From Siphonodentalium dalli (Eukaryota > Mollusca > Scaphopoda > Gadilida > Siphonodentaliidae): a DNA stretch of 64,000 bases. Position numbers and translations under genes: made by a program. Location of the stretch: NCBI GenBank assembly GCA_032622095.1, contig CP136061.1, positions 217,838,373 to 217,902,372 on the forward strand, written 5' to 3'. The number at the start of each line of letters is the position of its first letter. Position 1 is the stretch's first letter. The notes under the pieces were generated by a model. The model saw nothing but the letters and a program-made list of their open reading frames with translations. It was not told the origin of the DNA and searched no databases. This document shows positions 54,480-64,000 of the stretch, piece by piece.

Positions 54480-55189
54480 TTGCGCTAACTGCTCAATGTT
54501 TTAATGTGTTACAAAACGTCTGATAAAAATAGTTCTATCGGGAATATTCACACCATTTTTTTTTAGAGAACATAGTGTAAATATAGTCCTATCGGGATAT
54601 CGTAAAGGAGATTAATTAAACCCCTCAGACTGCCGAAACTGACGACATTAAATTCGCTTTTTCGTGTCCCGCGGAAATGAAACTTGTCTGTCCATTGATG
54701 ACGTTATTTATTTGACATAGTATTTTTTTCTTCTGTTGTATTTGAACACTTGTTGCACGCGCAGGCTGCACGATCATAATAACTTCAACCGATAAGCGCC
54801 GACTGATACCCGCGCAACAGTTTGTCTCAAATAAATTGTTATCAAAACGCAGGTTTATGGCCGCGGACATAAGCCGATTAAGTGTAATGTAATTTATCCA
54901 TGAACTTGACTGAAAAATTGTGATTCTATCACCATTAGCCACGAAAATGGGACCTCTAAACAGGCAAGTTTGATTTTCGGCGGACACGAACAAGCGAATT
55001 TATTGTCGGCAGTTTCGGCAGTCTGAGGGTTAATTAATCCCGAATTAAACGGAACTACTTTACGATAGTCCGATAGGACTATGTTTACTCTATGCATGTT
55101 CTCTGAAAAAATAGTGTGAATATTCCCGATAGAACTCTTTTTATCAGACGTTGTGTAACACCTTAAAACATTGAGCGGTTATAGCGCAA
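54480..55189. mobile_element. Foldback element, ~210-bp inverted arms
   Basis: A 710-bp element with arms at about 54480-54690 and 54975-55189. The left arm starts TTGCGCTAACTGCTCAATGT. The arms share ACGTCTGATAAAAA, AGTCCTATCGG, CTCAGACTGCCGAAACTG and AATTCGCTT. No coding capacity. It is flanked by the direct-repeat pair described for the surrounding block. Confidence 0.8.
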
Positions 55190-56722
55190 ACCGAAATGTG
55201 TTGTCTTGCAAGATATCCCACCGCTTTAGCTAAATTTACCTTCCTACAATATCCATAAAGAGGATCATATATTATATACCCACGGTTTTAATTATAGAAT
55301 ATAAAATATATTGGTTTCGCGAATGACCAACTCAGAATTCCGTTAAAATAACAATAACAACCAGCACCTATAACGAACCGTTTTACTGGACTTGGCCTAC
55401 TGGTCGCGTAGTTCCGACTTTTAAATAAACGGAATTTCCAACTCTATAAATAAAAGCCCCACAATGCATTCGCCCTGTCCACCACGCAATATCAAAATCT
55501 CAGCAGCTAGATACACCACAGGTGGCGTAATAAATGCTCTTTATTATTTCCATATCAGGAATACAGTAACAAACAAGACAGCAGTAAAATAAATGGGGAC
55601 AAAAAGTTAGTGTAATCATGTATGAAATTTCCAACTGTTAAAATTCTTTATAACAGTTGTGACTCCCACCCCCTCAAAATACCTCCATCATTCGATCCCC
55701 GTCCCCATCATAATGGGGACAATAATTACTAGTTGGGATACCAGGCAATGGTAACCATGTATTTTAACCTTTATGTTGTAGTGTAATAATGTATGAAATT
55801 TCCAACTACATGTGCATTAACTTTTTTTTACAAAAGTTGTGAATCATACACACTCAAAATCTAACTTCCACCCCCACCCCACTACACTGTCCCTTCCACT
55901 TAAAAACATTCTGGAGATCAAGTTGGCCACAGGTGTTCAGTTATTTTATACCATGACTCCCTATTGTACTGTGTACAAACATGCTATATAATATATTTGT
56001 GCTGTACACCCTACTGTGTGTGAACAGGAGTCCGACCGTGGGTAACACGTTTCTACTGTGGGTAACACGTTTTAATGGCATTTCAATGGTTAAAGTTTAT
56101 ACCCATAGTAGAACTACATCCGAGTTGACCTTTCATTAACCTTCCATGACCTCGATCAAAATCACTCTATTTTTAAAATGTAGCGCCTCGCGATGAAAAC
56201 AATTTGATACTTTCGATTCAATTGAATATTATACTCACTAATGCGATAAAAACGAACAGTTATTTCCGTGGAAATCACATCCAGATCAACAAATTGAACA
56301 TATATTTCAAGAAATAGACGTAAAAAACTCGAACAACAAACGGTGGATTTCAAAATGACTTTCGTGGTTTCCTGTTCACTGTACGGCGGAGAAAAAAAAG
56401 TTCCCGCAATGTGTTATATTTATATTCATTAAATTCGTATTCCCATATATATATTCATGTTGTTTATTTATGGCGGTTTCATCATGATTACAGTTTATTG
56501 TGAATTGGCTACAATGATACCATATTCGTACAATTGAATGTTGACCTAATTCAATGTATCAATACGCCTGATCAGCTGTGATAGTGTACGTCGATGTACG
56601 GCCAAGTGTGGGGAACACAACGGGGATGATTGTGAATGGTGCGACAGAATCATCTTAATTTAAGTGGGTTTATTTCGATTTCATAGCAGTTGTTGCTCCT
56701 GTACCGGTCATGGTATAAACAA

Positions 56723-56864
56723 AATACACACGTAGTGTTTCTGAATACCAAATTTACACCACTCGTGGGATTGATGATTTACCACACTCGCTAAAGCTCG
56801 TGTGGTAAACCATCAATCCCACTCGTGGTGTAAATTTGGTATTCAGAAACACTACGTGTGTATT
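56723..56864. repeat. Near-perfect 142-bp palindrome
   Basis: The two 71-bp halves begin AATACACACGTAGTGTTTCT and are reverse complements with about three mismatches (for example GTGGGATTGATGATTT against AAACCATCAATCCCAC). The centre at about 56793 has almost no spacer (GCTAAAGC). It looks like a small palindromic MITE or an inverted duplication. Confidence 0.85.
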
Positions 56865-57279
56865 CTATATATACCCCACGTGTCTTGGACTGTTGCCAAA
56901 TTCACAGTGCTCCATTAGAGGGCCTGCTTGGACTGTTGCCAAATTCACAATGTTAACTGCAGAGAGGTTGTATGTTATTGGAGACGTTCTAATATGACAA
57001 TAGGCTGGCCTAATTAACGAACCATGCACAGCTAAATACACACAAGCAACTTTTAATCTTCAAATAGATACAATTGTCGGCCTCCAAAATTCAATATACT
57101 TTCTTATATACAAACAAACATTGAACTCATACCATTGTTTCACTTAACCAAAATAGCGAATTTCCCCAAAAGAACGCATATAGACTGCGCATGCAGAAAA
57201 TAAAAGATGGCCGTTACTACAAAAAAAACAGACATGCGCACTCCAATTAAAATTACCCATAATTCAGTTCACTACACCA

Positions 57280-57780
57280 GGGGCTCCCAACAGGTTATAC
57301 AATGTTTTCAGGCTATCAGATTATTTATATTTTCGACTTTAAGTTTACAATTTGAGCCTGTCCTCACTCTGTCGATACGATTTATCATAAACATATTATA
57401 CACCAGTGGCGTTAACTTTACAACTTCGGCATCTACGTGATTATATCGGTACGATTCAGTAAGGTACAAACAATCTCCATAAAATACAGCAGGGGCTCCC
57501 AATAGGTTATTCCCATTTATTATGGGCTCCCAATAGGTTATACAATATTTTCAGGCTATCAGATTATTTATATTTTCAACAACATATTATTACACCGGTG
57601 ACTTTAAGTTTACAATTTGAGCCTGTCCTGACTCTATCGATAGGATTTATCATATTTTCATAAACGTATTATACACCGCTGGCGTTAACTTTACAATTTC
57701 GGCATCTACGTGATTATATCGGTACGATTGAGTAAGGTACAAACAATCTCCAAGAATACATTCGCCCTGTACTCCATGCG
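57280..57780 (+). repeat. Tandem duplication, two ~200-250-bp units
   Basis: Unit 1 (about 57280-57478) and unit 2 (about 57490-57752) share AGGGGCTCCCAA(C/T)AGGTTAT, TTTTCAGGCTATCAGATTAT, TTTAAGTTTACAATTTGAGC, GGCGTTAACTTTACAA, TCGGCATCTACGTGATTATA and GGTACAAACAATCTCCA. Unit 2 has extra internal duplications (GGGCTCCCAATAGGTTAT twice). Short open frames here are chance. Confidence 0.8.
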
Positions 57781-57904
57781 ATATAAAAAAAACCAAATGC
57801 TAGAAACACCACACTAGGTGGCGTAATAAGAGAGAGCCAGGATGGCTCTATGAACCAATATGGGCGATTACTCCTAAATACATGTCAACACAACTGATTT
57901 CTCA

Positions 57905-60415
57905 TACTAAACGGTAGATTTGGTAGCGATTGCGGAATTGGAAACTTGACATGCCGCGATGCTTCCGTAGTTGATTATACAATTTGTTCGGCTGTAGCCC
58001 TCCCATTGGTTAAAGACTTTCAAGTATGTCCGTTCAGCTCAGTGTTTTCTGATGTTCACTGCCCATTGTCTACGCATTTGGTCTTTGCAGATAATAGGGA
58101 AACCATACCTGAACCATCAGTGTACATGAACCATAATAGACAATGGGACACATGTAAAATATCTGATTTTGTATCGAATATCGATGTAACTACACTACAT
58201 GAGATACACAAGACGCTAGATTCCTATTCATCGAATAGTGTGACGCCAGTTCAAATTAATACGATTGTTAAATCTGTTACCGGTGTGTTTATTAAATCAG
58301 CCGAGCATTCATTCGGCACACGCACGCCCCCTCCACGTAAAACTAAGAACTCGCATACAGCAAACAAGCCATGGTTCAATAAAGCATGTCGAGACGCACG
58401 CCGAGCTTATCGTAAAGCGATACGTGAATATAAATCGCGACGAGATACTCCCACTGAAATAGAAATGAAACGAACCTCGCGTGCTTATAAACAGCAAATG
58501 GACAAAGCTATAAATCATCACCGCGAGGCAATATCTCGAGATATGGCGGAAATGAAACGTTTTAATTCTCGAGAATTCTGGAGAAGATTTAAAGATTTTA
58601 CACCACAACGGCGTCTGAATATAAATTTGACCACTCTCGAAAATTATTTCCGCCGCATTAATGCTATTACTTACGAAGATGACGTTGCTCTAGATATATA
58701 TATTGGTCAGAATTCGAATCTGAATCCAAACACAGACCTGAATAAAGGCATTACCCGCGAAGAAATAAGCCACGCCATTAAAAGCTTAAAAAATGGGAAA
58801 TCCTCAGGTCATGATGGTATAATGAATGAGTATATAAAATGTACTTCTGAAATGATGATGGAACTTTATTACAAGATTTTGAATGTAATTCTTGATTCTG
58901 GTGTAATACCAGAAGATTGGGTACTGGGATCGATTATTCCCTTATACAAGAACAAGGGCGAATCTACTGCATGATCCTAGTAATTACAGGCCAATCACGA
59001 TTCTCAGTTGTCTCGGTAAAGTCTTTACAAAATTTTTGTCAAACCGTTTAAGTATATACACCGAGGAACATAGTACTATTTCCGAGAACCAAGCGGGATT
59101 TAGAAAAGATCATTCCACTGTGGATAATATTTTCATATTACACCTTCTTTCTGAGATTAGCAGGAAATTAAACAAGAAACTCATATGCGCCTTCATCGAC
59201 TTCAAAAAGGCATTTGACATGGTATGGAGGCAAGGATTATGGTATAAGTTGATTAAATCTGGAATTAATGGAAAATTTTGAAAATAGTTCAAAATATGTA
59301 CCAACACATTATGTCTTGCGTTCAGTTAAATGGCAACCGTTCTGAATATTTCCCATGTTTATCTGGTGTTAGACAAGGAGAAAAATCTATCACCTCTCCT
59401 CTTCTCGTTATACCTCAATGATATGGAATGTTACTTGTCCAAACAAAATGTGATCGGCTTACGTAAAGTTAACAGTGAAATTGAGAACAGGCTGGGCTGT
59501 TACCTGAAAATATTCTTAATATTATACGCTGATAATACTGTAATCATGGCCGAGACACCAAAGGCACTACAAAAACAATTAAATGAATTTGAAAAATACT
59601 GCAACAAGTGGAAGTTGACGGTTAATACTGATAAGACTAAAATTCTGAATCTGTCGAAAAGTAGCCTCCCAAAGAAAACGAAATTCATATTTAAAGGGAG
59701 TAAGATTGATATTGTCAAACAGTTTAACTACCTAGGTATAAGTTTCTGCAAATCTGGCTCATTCAACCCAACTAAAAAGATATTAACGGACAAGGCCACG
59801 CGAGCCATGTATTCCATTATAGGTAAGTCACGGAAACATTGTTTATCCATCAGTAATCAGCTCGACCTATTTGATACATACGTGACACCCATTCTCCTTT
59901 ATGGCTGTGAGGTATGGGGGTTCGATAATAATGACATACTCGAGAGCGTACAAAGAAAATTCATAAAACATATTCTTGGACTGAGACCGTCGACCCCAAA
60001 TTTTATGATATATGGTGAAAGTGGCAAACTACCACTTGAAATAATGATTAAAGTCAGAATGGTTAAATATTGGTGCAAGGTTGTCAATAGTAGCGCTGAT
60101 CGATTTCCCAAAGTTCTACTGAAATTGGCACAATCCATATCTGACGACCCCAATTTTCAAGATAGCAGTTTCCCCTGGCTAAACCGAATACAGGGGTTAT
60201 ACCAGATGATTTTAATCAGCCACACATTTGGTGCTCAGGACGTGTAACCGACGTTAACCAATTAGTCTTATACGTGAAATGCGGTCTAATAGCAGAATTC
60301 AGAGATACATGGGAGAGAGATATCCACAATAGCAGTCGGGGTAGAATTTACCGAATATTTAAACACAGTATATCCTTTGAAAGTTATCTCGACATCCTGA
60401 ATCACACCAATATAA
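57905..60415 (+). pseudogene. LINE ORF2 middle part: endonuclease end and reverse transcriptase, frameshifted
   Basis: It resumes the third LINE at LNGRFGSDCGIGNLTC and continues ASVVDYTICS and FSDVHCP (end of endonuclease), a basic linker (RRAYRKAIREYKSR), then VIPEDWVLGSIIPLYKNKGE. The frame breaks near 58974. It then reads NYRPITILSCLGKVF in another frame, followed by CAFIDFKKAFDMVW, a break near 59281, SGVRQGEKS...PLLFSLYLND and LILYADNTVIM. The catalytic YADD is YADN here (about 59524-59535), a change expected to kill the enzyme. Later parts include LLYGCEVWGFD and PNFMIYGESG. At least three frame breaks. It ends where the composite element is inserted. Confidence 0.88.
60412..60415. repeat. 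Target duplication ATAA, left
   Basis: ATAA before the composite element is repeated at 62220-62223. Removing the element plus one ATAA rejoins the LINE codons as ...HTN-I-SLLCKFRTSNHKLPIE, in line with the intact LINE. Confidence 0.8.
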
Positions 60416-60866
60416 GGTTACACTGGTGTAAATAAGGTTCGGAGAGACCTCTAGCGGATGCGGGAGGAATATATAGGAGAGAATAAAATAGACACTGGGC
60501 CCTGATTGGTCAATAGCCTTGTGTGCTTTTTGCATAAAAAAATCATCACACCTCTTCCCTATGATTTCCCATAGGTAAGATAGCCATTGGCACAGGAATT
60601 AACCCTTTGTAGTGAAGTTTGAATTTGTTGGTGTGGTCTAAAATATGACAGTATTTTTTTATGCGGATCTGACACTAGTTACGAAAACACAAGATTTAAA
60701 GGCGAATTCCCTGCTAGACAGATATGATTTTTTTGTGTAAAAAGTTTCCCCAAATGTCAATTTTTCAGATTAAAAAAAAAAATTGGACCCATGGTTCATA
60801 TAGCCAACAGCATACGCTAAAACGTTAGCACTGAGGCCTATGGAAAACATTTACACCAGTGTAACC
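60416..60866 (+). repeat. 451-bp terminal repeat, left copy
   Basis: Starts GGTTACACTGGTGTAAATAA and ends TTTACACCAGTGTAACC. It is followed by TAAAG, the mirror of the CTTTA that precedes the right copy. Confidence 0.9.
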
Positions 60867-61768
60867 TAAAGGGAAAAATGAACTTTTTGGCATTTTTGAT
60901 TCCTGGGAGTCACTTTAAAGTATTTTAATGCATTTTTCACAGCCTGGTGTTTCAGTCCAATGAATCTCCCATGCATGGTGTGGCTATTCTTGCTGCTGAT
61001 GTCTTCTTTCACTTCCATCGGTCAAAAAAATGGTATGATTTTTCATAAAAAATGCCAATTTTTCAAGGTATTTTCAAAAAAATTCAAGGTGGTAATTGTC
61101 ACATGATAATGCAAATTACCCATTACATGAGCATGTCAATGACACACATACCAATTGTTATAAGAAGCTAATCTAACAAGTATTTTGGATTTTATAGCCA
61201 GTGATATACAGATATATATAATAAAAGTGTCTCATTTTCACTGGTGGGTATGGCCATTTGAAGGTTAATAGCACTAAAACTTGGACACATTTAAGAAAAT
61301 GCTTCAGCATTTCAAAGAGAGCATATCTTTGTTCAACTAATTCAATATACACCCACATCCAGTTATCTTGGATCACCCTTGCAGACCTGAAAATGTCATA
61401 TTTTAGTCTTCCATGTGCTGATAAAGTCATGTGCTTGATGCTCAGCTGATCAGATCTGGACTCAATGACCTCACATCACCAGAAGTTCTATCATGGAAAG
61501 GATCTTGTACAGTCTTCCATAGCTGATCCAAGTTTGCAACACCAGACCCCAAAAACTGTGTGAAAATGGGGCCTGAATATGACTTGTGGTGGAAAAGTGT
61601 GCTTTTTTGATGAATAATGTGTTACAGAGAGTGGGGTTAAATTGTGTGTGATAAATAAAGAACCACAGAAGTGATATTATTTTTGAACACATTTTTTTCA
61701 TTCATGGGCAATTCTGAAAAAATGTAGGGTGTTACAATTATTCCGCGAAAAAGCGGGCTATCGCTTTA
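60867..61768. other. Internal region of the composite element
   Basis: 902 bp without a protein-coding frame. It begins TAAAGGGAAAAATGAACTTT and ends GGGCTATCGCTTTA. No primer-binding site could be matched with confidence. Short frames on either strand lack domains. Confidence 0.6.
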
Positions 61769-62219
61769 GGTTACACTGGTGTAAATAAGGTTCGGAGAGA
61801 CCTCTAGCGGATGCGGGAGGAATATATAGGAGAGAATAAAATAGACACTGGGCCCTGATTGGTCAATAGCGTTGTGTGCTTTTTGCATAAAAAAATCATC
61901 ACACCTCTTCCCTATGATTTCCCATAGGTAAGATAGCCATTGGCACAGGAATTAACCCTTTGTAGTGAAGTTTGAATTTGTTGGTGTGGTCTAAAATATG
62001 ACAGTATTTTTTTATGCGGATCTGACACTAGTTACGAAAACACAAGATTTAAAGGCGAATTCCCTGCTAGACAGATAAGATTTTTTTGTGTAAAAAGTTT
62101 CCCCAAATGTCAATTTTTCAGATTAAAAAAAAAAATTGGACCCATGGTTCATATAGCCAACAGCATACGCTAAAACGTTAGCACTGAGGCCTATGGAAAA
62201 CATTTACACCAGTGTAACC
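61769..62219 (+). repeat. 451-bp terminal repeat, right copy
   Basis: Identical in length to the left copy. The two differences seen are AATAGCGTTG for AATAGCCTTG and GACAGATAAG for GACAGATATG. An ATG at 62193 inside this copy opens the frame that continues to the window end. Confidence 0.9.
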
Positions 62220-62498
62220 ATAAGTTTATTGTGTAAATTCCGTACGAGTAACCATAAACTACCAATCGAGACAGGGCGGTGGAATGGCTCTGATCGCCGT
62301 GACCGGATTTGCCCATTATGTGACTCTGGGGAAGTAGGAGACGAATTCCACTACGTTTTTAGCTGCACAGATCTAACAATTCATCGGAATCGCTTGTTAT
62401 TCCAACTCATGGGAAGACCAACAAATACCATAGTGATGAGCGAACTCATGAATGAACAAAATCCGAAGGGTCTCCGCAAATTATGCGATTTCAGAGGG
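62220..62498 (+). pseudogene. LINE ORF2 C-terminal part of the third LINE
   Basis: Matches the C-terminus of the intact ORF2: CKFRTSNHKLPIETGRW, then the zinc motif C-x2-C-x8-H-x4-C in RICPLCDSGEVGDEFHY followed by VFSC, and LRKLCDF, where similarity ends. The frame is open and runs on into the 2A/PHD LINE. Confidence 0.8.
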
Positions 62499-62591
62499 AC
62501 TGCTGGGAAGAGGAGTAAAACACACCAGGGTATACACTTTCACATTATCACGCAAGTCAGCTGTGGGTTTTTCCACGCTATACTTGTTGTG

Positions 62592-64000
62592 ATGTGGAAG
62601 TTTGTACTATGTCTGTTGATTCCATTCGCCATCGCTCACTATTTGATAAGGAAGAACACTGAGATCCCAACCAACTATCAACAAGTAGCGTCACTATTAC
62701 AGCAAAGACTGAGGTCTTCTGGGAGCTCGCCCATAACGTTGCCCATAAAATCTGGCAGTAACACACCCATCATCCTCTTACTGCTTGTGCTAGCAGGAGA
62801 TATCGAGAAAAATCCTGGTCCCACCAAGAAGGATGCAAATATCTTCCCATGCGGTTTCTGTGATGACGCCACCAACTGGACAAATGGAGGAGCATGCTGC
62901 GACAAATGTAGTATATGGTACCATAAGTCCTGCCTTGAAATGTGTACCCGAGAAATCAGCAACCTAAAAAACGTGTCATGGCTGTGCTGTCGATGCGACA
63001 ACATAAACGTATCATCATTCACCTTCCACAGTTATGAGGTCAACTGCTCAAACTATTATGACCCATTGGACCAATCCAACATAACACTGAATACGACGCT
63101 AAACAGCACCACATTCAGCCCTCTTAAGGCAAGCAGTCCGCGGGACATACCAAGCCCAAACATACATGCCTCGGACCACGGATCCATGTCATCAAACATC
63201 TGCAACCCGAAACCGAAAGAAAACCTAAGAGTAATGACTATCAACTGCCAAAGTATCAATGGGAAAACATCAGAATTCCACGCCCTTCTAAATTACATCA
63301 AACCTGATGTCATATGCGGTTGTGAATCTTGGTTAAGGGGGATAAAACCTGGACAAAACCCAACCCAGAACTCAACAAAATCCTGTGAAGTGTTTCCACC
63401 TGGATATGAGGTATACCGAAATGATAGAGACTCACTAGGCGGGGGTGTCTTCATATTAGTCAACAAAGAGCTGATCTCAGAAGAAAGGGCTGAGTACGTT
63501 ACAGAATGCGAGCTGGAATGGGTGAAGGTGAAGCTAATCAACAGCAAAGATTTACTGATTGGTTCTTTCTATATGCCACATAGAAATGAGAGTGACCTGA
63601 AGCTACTTGACGACTCTCTACAGAAAATACGGCAAACAAGCCAACAAAACATCTTTCTGACGGGTGACTTCAACTGCCCTGGGATAAATTGGGATTCCCT
63701 TACCATCGACAAGGATGCGCCAGATAAAGCCATACACCAGAAGCTAGTAGACATCACCGACCGACTGACGCAAGTACAAAGGAAACCCACTAGAGGAGAC
63801 AATTTACTTGATCTAGTATTTACATCAAACGCCTCATTGATAAAAAACACCACAAACATCCCAGGACTATCAGACCATGACATCATTATTACAGACATGG
63901 AGACGAAACCACACTACGCTCCGAAATGTAAACGTCGACGCTTCAACTTCAAAAAGGCAGAATGGGACCTAATTCAAGCAGACATCAGACAAGCCGATAT
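62592..64000 (+). CDS. LINE polyprotein: leader, 2A-like motif, PHD finger, APE endonuclease (partial)
   Basis: Read from the ATG at 62592 (MWKFVLCLLIPFAIAHYLIR); the open frame extends back to 62157, so the start is a choice. The first 76 residues hold two hydrophobic stretches, the second being PIILLLLVLAG, directly before DIEKNPGP at 62799-62822. This fits the 2A consensus D-(V/I)-E-x-N-P-G-P, at which ribosomes skip the Gly-Pro bond and release the leader separately. Next comes a C4HC3 PHD-type finger (CGFC, CCDKC, WYHKSC, WLCCRC; about 62850-62998), a class that often binds histone tails. The endonuclease follows: VMTINCQSI, CGCESWL, GGGVFILVNKE, SFYMPHRNE, LTGDFNCPGINW, LLDLVFTSN and LSDHDI. 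The frame is open to the window end. Confidence 0.88.
   Translation, partial: MWKFVLCLLIPFAIAHYLIRKNTEIPTNYQQVASLLQQRLRSSGSSPITLPIKSGSNTPIILLLLVLAGDIEKNPGPTKKDANIFPCGFCDDATNWTNGGACCDKCSIWYHKSCLEMCTREISNLKNVSWLCCRCDNINVSSFTFHSYEVNCSNYYDPLDQSNITLNTTLNSTTFSPLKASSPRDIPSPNIHASDHGSMSSNICNPKPKENLRVMTINCQSINGKTSEFHALLNYIKPDVICGCESWLRGIKPGQNPTQNSTKSCEVFPPGYEVYRNDRDSLGGGVFILVNKELISEERAEYVTECELEWVKVKLINSKDLLIGSFYMPHRNESDLKLLDDSLQKIRQTSQQNIFLTGDFNCPGINWDSLTIDKDAPDKAIHQKLVDITDRLTQVQRKPTRGDNLLDLVFTSNASLIKNTTNIPGLSDHDIIITDMETKPHYAPKCKRRRFNFKKAEWDLIQADIRQAD
62799..62822 (+). other. 2A-like ribosome-skipping motif
   Basis: The codons encode DIEKNPGP, preceded by a leucine-rich stretch as in known active 2A sequences. 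Activity is inferred from the motif only. Confidence 0.85.

Larger units (their letters stand above)
53986..57904. other. Repeat-rich block inserted in the third LINE
   Basis: It has no coding region. It holds a 710-bp foldback element (54480-55189), a 142-bp palindrome (56723-56864) and a duplicated segment (57280-57780). Two direct-repeat pairs are visible: AATATAAAATATATTGGTT with AGAATTCCGTTAA at about 54045-54095 and 55295-55345, and CATTCGCCCTGT...GTGGCGTAATAA at about 55464-55545 and 57757-57830. The latter sits close to the right edge of the block. This suggests several nested insertions. A GTGGGTAACACGTTT unit is doubled near 56038-56072. Confidence 0.65.
60416..62219. mobile_element. 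1,804-bp composite element with 451-bp direct repeats
   Basis: Two 451-bp direct repeats (60416-60866 and 61769-62219) flank 902 bp of non-coding sequence. The repeats differ at only two positions by eye. Each repeat itself begins GGTTACACTGGTGTAA and ends TTACACCAGTGTAACC, so each has perfect 16-bp inverted ends. The whole unit is flanked by ATAA. Near-identical direct terminal repeats with a 4-bp duplication resemble a small non-autonomous LTR element, but the ends are not TG...CA and the long inverted ends fit a DNA transposon or MITE pair. No protein is encoded. Confidence 0.8.
52471..62498 (+). mobile_element. Third LINE, decayed and split by two insertions
   Basis: A relative of the intact LINE, in three pieces: 52471-53985 (N-terminus and endonuclease), 57905-60415 (end of endonuclease, linker, reverse transcriptase) and 62220-62498 (C-terminal zinc-motif part). 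A 3.9-kb repeat-rich block separates the first two. A 1,804-bp element separates the last two; removing it with one ATAA copy rejoins the frame exactly. The last piece ends at GLRKLCDF (about 62498), where a different LINE begins. Confidence 0.88.
62499..64000 (+). mobile_element. 5' part of a 2A/PHD-containing LINE, cut by the window end
   Basis: A different LINE from the other three. It starts where the third LINE's similarity stops (about 62498) and runs past 64000, so its reverse transcriptase is outside the window. Its frame encodes a hydrophobic leader, a 2A-like motif, a PHD finger and an APE endonuclease, in that order. 2A-like motifs have been reported in CR1-type and related LINEs of molluscs, sea urchins and lancelets. 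The exact 5' boundary and any target duplication are uncertain. Confidence 0.82.

Noticed and set aside
57207-57440. 77-codon open frame in the duplicated region
   Set aside because: It lies in a tandemly duplicated non-coding unit, and the second unit does not keep the frame.
60416-62219. Composite element as an ordinary LTR retrotransposon
   Set aside because: The repeats lack TG...CA ends, have long inverted termini, and no primer-binding site, polypurine tract or gag/pol sequence could be read.

Overview
The window is animal nuclear DNA, most likely from a mollusc or another lophotrochozoan. The basis is AT-rich intergenic sequence, coding blocks split by GT/AG introns, dense non-LTR retrotransposons, and a diverged repeat family starting AGCTCACCTGAG that I recall as common in mollusc genomes. 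The species cannot be read from the sequence. No bacterial operon, CRISPR array, rRNA or tRNA gene was found.

Host gene: one gene runs on the + strand through much of the window. It is an SLC16-type (monocarboxylate transporter-like) major facilitator. Four coding exons are visible at 18837-19173, 25832-26102, 39326-39707 and 42494-43164, and their splice phases match (2, 0, 1). Together they give transmembrane helices 2 to 12 and a long polar tail ending in TAA. The first exon, which should carry helix 1, was not found. The introns (6.7, 13.2 and 2.8 kb) are filled with mobile DNA.

Layout. 1-11.4 kb: non-coding, with diverged tandem repeats and two perfect inverted repeats. 11.5-17.1 kb: an intact two-ORF LINE. 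ORF1 has four zinc knuckles and an SGNH-hydrolase-like domain, ORF2 has an APE-type endonuclease and a reverse transcriptase, and the tail is a GATT repeat. 18.8-26.1 kb: exons A and B, between which sits a 4,257-bp palindromic Polinton/Maverick derivative (20434-24690) with 5'-AG...CT-3' ends and a 6-bp TATATG duplication, plus a terminal-inverted-repeat element. 26.1-39.3 kb: a decayed LINE, an inverted pair of ~0.95-kb repeats, a GAY-repeat tract and other duplicated repeats. 39.3-43.2 kb: exons C and D, separated by a foldback element. 43.2-52.3 kb: non-coding, with foldback elements, a TA-flanked MITE and tandem duplications. 52.5-62.5 kb: a third LINE, split by a 3.9-kb block of foldback and tandem repeats and again by a 1,804-bp composite element with 451-bp direct repeats. 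62.5-64 kb: the 5' part of a different LINE that encodes a 2A-like ribosome-skipping motif, a PHD finger and an endonuclease, and runs off the window.

The most unusual items are the palindromic Polinton, which appears to have integrated as a symmetric snap-back molecule; the 1,804-bp composite element, whose removal restores the LINE frame; and the 2A/PHD LINE, whose open frame is fused to the end of the older LINE. Functionally the window is one transporter gene plus several generations of nested transposons.
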